Source: Marivita sp. S6314 (GTDB taxonomy: Bacteria; Pseudomonadota; Alphaproteobacteria; Rhodobacterales; Rhodobacteraceae). Taken from it: a stretch of DNA of 57,580 nt. Positions 54,666-57,580 of the stretch are shown here, piece by piece. Position numbers and translations under genes: made by a program. A model generated the notes under the pieces. That model saw only the letters and a list, made by a program, of their open reading frames with translations, ran no database searches and was not told the origin of the DNA. The stretch is taken from the NCBI RefSeq assembly GCF_023015985.1, contig NZ_JALKAO010000009.1, positions 1 through 57,580 of the forward strand, written 5' to 3'. Positions within the stretch are counted from its first letter, which is position 1; every line of letters begins with the position of its first letter.

Positions 54666-56585
54666 TTGGGCAACGCACGAAATATCGCCTTTTGGGTCGT
54701 TCTGTTCCTGCTGATCCTTGCACTTTTCAACATCTTTTCGGGTGGCGGTAACACGCTTCAGAGCCGGGAAATCAGTTATTCTGATTTTGTCTCGGCGGTT
54801 GAGAATGACACGGTCAGTTCGGTGACATTGGACGGCGAACAAGTCCGCTTCCGCAGCACCGATGGTCAGGATTACGTGGCCATCAAGCCAGAGGACGCCA
54901 CGGTCACCGACCTGCTGATCGCAAACGAGGTGCCGATCCGCGCCGAACAACAACAGCAATCCGGCTTCCAGTCCTTCCTGCTGAGCCTGCTGCCCTTCCT
55001 GCTGCTGATCGGCGTGTGGATCTATTTCATGAACCGCATGCAGGGTGGCGGTCGCGGTGGAGCGATGGGGTTTGGCAAGTCCAAGGCGAAGCTGCTGACC
55101 GAAAAACACGGGCGTGTGACGTTTGACGACGTGGCCGGGATCGACGAAGCCAAGGAAGAACTGGAAGAGATCGTCGAATTCCTGCGCAACCCGCAGCGAT
55201 TCTCGCGGCTTGGTGGTAAAATCCCCAAAGGCGCGCTTCTGGTGGGTCCTCCGGGCACCGGTAAAACGCTTTTGGCCCGCGCGATCGCGGGGGAAGCGGG
55301 TGTGCCGTTCTTCACCATCTCGGGGTCCGACTTTGTTGAAATGTTCGTCGGCGTGGGTGCATCCCGTGTGCGCGACATGTTCGAACAGGCCAAGAAGAAT
55401 GCACCCTGTATCGTGTTTATCGACGAGATTGACGCTGTGGGCCGGGCCCGTGGGGCCGGTTATGGCGGCGGCAATGACGAGCGTGAACAGACGCTCAACC
55501 AGCTGCTGGTCGAAATGGACGGGTTTGAAGCCAATGAAGGTGTGATCATTGTTGCGGCCACCAACCGTCGTGACGTGCTTGACCCTGCGCTTTTGCGCCC
55601 CGGTCGTTTCGACCGTCAGGTCACCGTGCCGAACCCCGACATCAAGGGCCGCGAGAAAATTTTGGGCGTGCATGCGCGCAAGACACCGCTTGGGCCGGAT
55701 GTGGACCTGCGCATCATCGCGCGCGGGACGCCGGGCTTTTCCGGCGCCGATCTGGCGAACCTTGTGAACGAAGCTGCCTTGATGGCGGCCCGTGTTGGAC
55801 GTCGGTTTGTCACGATGGAAGATTTCGAGAACGCCAAGGACAAGGTCATGATGGGCGCGGAACGCCGCTCCATGGTGCTGACGCCCGAACAGAAGGAAAA
55901 GACCGCCTATCACGAAGCCGGGCACGCTGTTGTCGGCCTGTCGCTGCCGCAATGCGACCCGGTTTACAAAGCCACGATCATCCCGCGTGGCGGCGCGTTG
56001 GGGATGGTGGTGTCCTTGCCCGAGATTGACCGTCTGAACTGGCACAAGTCGGAATGTGAGGAAAAGCTTGCCATGACCATGGCGGGCAAAGCAGCCGAGA
56101 TCATCAAATATGGTCCCGAGAACGTGTCGAACGGCCCAGCCGGAGACATCCAGCAAGCGTCGGCTTTGGCAAGGGCGATGGTGCTGCAATGGGGCATGTC
56201 CGACCGGGTTGGCAATATCGACTACCGCGAAGCGGCCGAGGGCTATAGCGGCAACACGGCCGGGTTCTCGGTGTCGGCCAACACCAAGGAAATGATCGAG
56301 GAAGAGGTCAAGCGGTTCATTCAGGACGCGTATGACCGCGCCTTCGAAATCCTCACCGACAAGAAAGAGGAATGGGAACGCCTGGCCCAGGGTCTTCTGG
56401 AATACGAGACGTTGACCGGGGACGAGATCAAACGCGTGATGAATGGCGAACCGCCCGAGGCGGGGGACAACGACGCATCCGGTGATGCGCCGGAGAAACC
56501 CAGCATCACGGCGATCCCGAAAACCAAGCCCAAATCCAAACCACGCAGCGATGACGGTGGGTTGGAACCTGAACCAACCGCGTGA
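54666..56585 (+). CDS. ftsH: ATP-dependent zinc metalloprotease FtsH
   Basis: FtsH degrades membrane and regulatory proteins. The 639-residue product has two membrane segments ([36 protein letters not shown]), Walker [17 protein letters not shown], Walker [13 protein letters not shown] and the [21 protein letters not shown]. The protease motif [12 protein letters not shown] lies near residue 420. It starts with TTG after AGGAGAATC. The C-terminal tail is long, acidic and disordered-looking. Confidence 0.97.
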   Translation: MGNARNIAFWVVLFLLILALFNIFSGGGNTLQSREISYSDFVSAVENDTVSSVTLDGEQVRFRSTDGQDYVAIKPEDATVTDLLIANEVPIRAEQQQQSGFQSFLLSLLPFLLLIGVWIYFMNRMQGGGRGGAMGFGKSKAKLLTEKHGRVTFDDVAGIDEAKEELEEIVEFLRNPQRFSRLGGKIPKGALLVGPPGTGKTLLARAIAGEAGVPFFTISGSDFVEMFVGVGASRVRDMFEQAKKNAPCIVFIDEIDAVGRARGAGYGGGNDEREQTLNQLLVEMDGFEANEGVIIVAATNRRDVLDPALLRPGRFDRQVTVPNPDIKGREKILGVHARKTPLGPDVDLRIIARGTPGFSGADLANLVNEAALMAARVGRRFVTMEDFENAKDKVMMGAERRSMVLTPEQKEKTAYHEAGHAVVGLSLPQCDPVYKATIIPRGGALGMVVSLPEIDRLNWHKSECEEKLAMTMAGKAAEIIKYGPENVSNGPAGDIQQASALARAMVLQWGMSDRVGNIDYREAAEGYSGNTAGFSVSANTKEMIEEEVKRFIQDAYDRAFEILTDKKEEWERLAQGLLEYETLTGDEIKRVMNGEPPEAGDNDASGDAPEKPSITAIPKTKPKSKPRSDDGGLEPEPTA

Positions 56586-56606
56586 CCCACGCATGGCAAC
56601 ACTTGC

Positions 56607-56645
56607 AAAGCCCCGGTGCCCTGATGGTGCCGGGGCTTTTCTTTT
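56607..56645 (+). terminator. Intrinsic terminator after ftsH
   Basis: AAAGCCCCGG pairs with CCGGGGCTTT around a 13-nt loop and is followed by TCTTTTG. It lies 22 nt after the ftsH stop and ends the cpoB-tilS-ftsH transcript. Confidence 0.82.
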
Positions 56646-56743
56646 GTGGTCTTGTCTGATGCCCGCAGAACGGGGTGTAAATCTTAAGGGTTGTGTTTTG
56701 GGCTGATATGCAACCTAAATACGAGTGACCGGAGGAGATGCCC

Positions 56744-57340
56744 ATGCCTGCCCTGAAGCCAACCGAGTACGTTGCCACCGTGCGCTGGGTGGGGTGTGTC
56801 CCGACAGATCCCGTTGGCATTGCGTCTGAAAAATCAGCCGTCCTTGATCTGGATTTCGCCGGCGCCAAGGGCGATGTCCACGCAGGCCGGACACGGCCCT
56901 CCTGCGTGCGCGTCACCTCCCAGCACCCGAAGGGCACCGAGATTGCCAATGTGCGTCAACTGTCCGTTGTCTCGGTCGAGGAGTTGCAGGCGATTGCCGC
57001 CGAGATGGGTCTGGACGCGATTGATCCGGTCTGGCTTGGGGCCACGCTCGTGATCGAAGGGATCCCCGATTTCACCCATGTGCCGCCATCGTCGCGGCTG
57101 CAGGGGCCGGACGGGGGGACGCTGATCGTGGACATGGAGAATCGACCCTGCCAATTGCCTGCGCGCGAAATCGCGGCGGTGCATCCCGAACAGAGCAAGG
57201 CGTTCAAGGCGGCGGCAAAACACCGTCGTGGGGTCACGGCCTGGGTGGAACGGCCCGGTCGTTTGACCGTCGGTGACACGCTGCGGCTGCATATTCCCGA
57301 CCAACCAGTCTGGGCGTTTCTGGATCAGGCCCGCGCCTGA
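56744..57340 (+). CDS. MOSC-domain protein
   Basis: A 198-residue protein with the MOSC fold seen in molybdenum cofactor sulfurases. It has VGIASEKSAVLDLDFAGAKG, GDVHAGRTRPSCVRV with a conserved Cys, and DPVWLGATLVIEGIPDFTHV, the core of the domain. Sulfur or pterin-linked chemistry is typical of the family; the substrate is unknown. ATG at 56744 follows GGAGGAG at 6 nt; an in-frame ATG 6 nt upstream abuts the Shine-Dalgarno. The 147 nt up to fhs hold no gene. Confidence 0.85.
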   Translation: MPALKPTEYVATVRWVGCVPTDPVGIASEKSAVLDLDFAGAKGDVHAGRTRPSCVRVTSQHPKGTEIANVRQLSVVSVEELQAIAAEMGLDAIDPVWLGATLVIEGIPDFTHVPPSSRLQGPDGGTLIVDMENRPCQLPAREIAAVHPEQSKAFKAAAKHRRGVTAWVERPGRLTVGDTLRLHIPDQPVWAFLDQARA

Positions 57341-57487
57341 CCAAACGCCCCGCAGGTTTCCGATCGGCGACATTTGCGCCGGATCTGGCCGCATTCACAA
57401 ACGGAAATGTCGGATTCACAGTGCTACCGCGCTTGTGTGCGACGGTATGCGTTGGCCCATGTCGCAACGGCAAGGGGGAGCAAAGCC

Positions 57488-57580
57488 ATGTCATACAAGT
57501 CAGATATTGAAATAGCGCGTGAGGCGTCGAAGCGTCCGATTCAGGAGATTGGCGAGAAGATCGGGATCGGGACGGATGAT
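57488..57580 (+). CDS. fhs: Formate-tetrahydrofolate ligase, 5' end (partial)
   Basis: The window ends after 31 codons, [20 protein letters not shown] then [11 protein letters not shown], which match the start of formate-THF ligase (formyltetrahydrofolate synthetase). This enzyme joins formate to THF with ATP in one-carbon metabolism. AGGGGGAG lies 7 nt upstream of the ATG. The rest lies beyond the window. Confidence 0.88.
   Translation, partial: MSYKSDIEIAREASKRPIQEIGEKIGIGTDD

Noticed and set aside
54651-56594. 647-codon open frame on the minus strand
   Set aside because: It mirrors ftsH, whose AAA and protease motifs are unmistakable on the plus strand; the mirror shows only low-complexity residues.

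Overview
This 57.6 kb window looks like the chromosome of an alphaproteobacterium of the order Rhodobacterales, Roseobacter group. The basis is protein-level resemblance, gene order (hemC/hemE divergent; ruvCAB-ybgC-tolQRAB-pal-cpoB-tilS-ftsH) and a GC-rich coding style. No rRNA, tRNA, CRISPR array, prophage or intact insertion sequence was seen. One non-coding RNA, the small SRP RNA, is present.

Region 1 (1-17.3 kb) is the tuf-S10-spc-alpha ribosomal protein cluster, ending with secY, adk, rpsM, rpsK, rpoA and rplQ. It is complete, but the S10 part is broken twice. An antisense brnT/brnA toxin-antitoxin pair sits between rplW and rplB. An antisense TIGR02466 gene plus a 59-codon small gene sits between rplP and rpmC. 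Terminators and candidate promoters at these breaks suggest separate transcription units instead of one long operon.

Region 2 (17.3-31.7 kb) begins with an AT-richer, 4-nt-overlapping two-gene cassette: a RusA-like nuclease and a PD-(D/E)xK plus HEPN-like protein. It is chained by another 4-nt overlap to the end of parE. An aminotransferase, an XRE regulator, sdhE, an LdtR-like regulator, a DUF1194 protein and a glyoxalase-like protein follow. Then come a lipoprotein/SLAM pair, thyX, a YHS-domain protein, an IMPase paralogue that has lost its metal ligands, a zinc peptidase and a dual-specificity phosphatase.

Region 3 (31.7-44.4 kb) holds the SRP RNA on the minus strand, nudC, and the heme genes hemC and hemE, divergent around a perfect TGT-N12-ACA PpsR-type site. 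Several transporters (DMT, ABC-2, YeeE/YedE, MFS), prmA and small membrane or DUF1127 proteins complete it.

Region 4 (44.7-57.6 kb) is the conserved ruvCAB, ybgC, tolQRAB-pal-cpoB, tilS and ftsH block (recombination, envelope integrity, tRNA lysidine synthesis, membrane proteolysis). A MOSC-domain protein and the first 31 codons of fhs end the window.

Two observations stand out. The first is the parE-linked RusA / PD-(D/E)xK-HEPN cassette, which has the architecture expected of a nucleic-acid conflict or defence module and which I cannot match to a named system. The second is a diverged, structured repeat of about 140-170 nt, present three times on the same strand, each time beside one of the accessory insertions into the conserved neighbourhood. 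REP-like palindromes of two further families also lie in the gaps of the ribosomal cluster.
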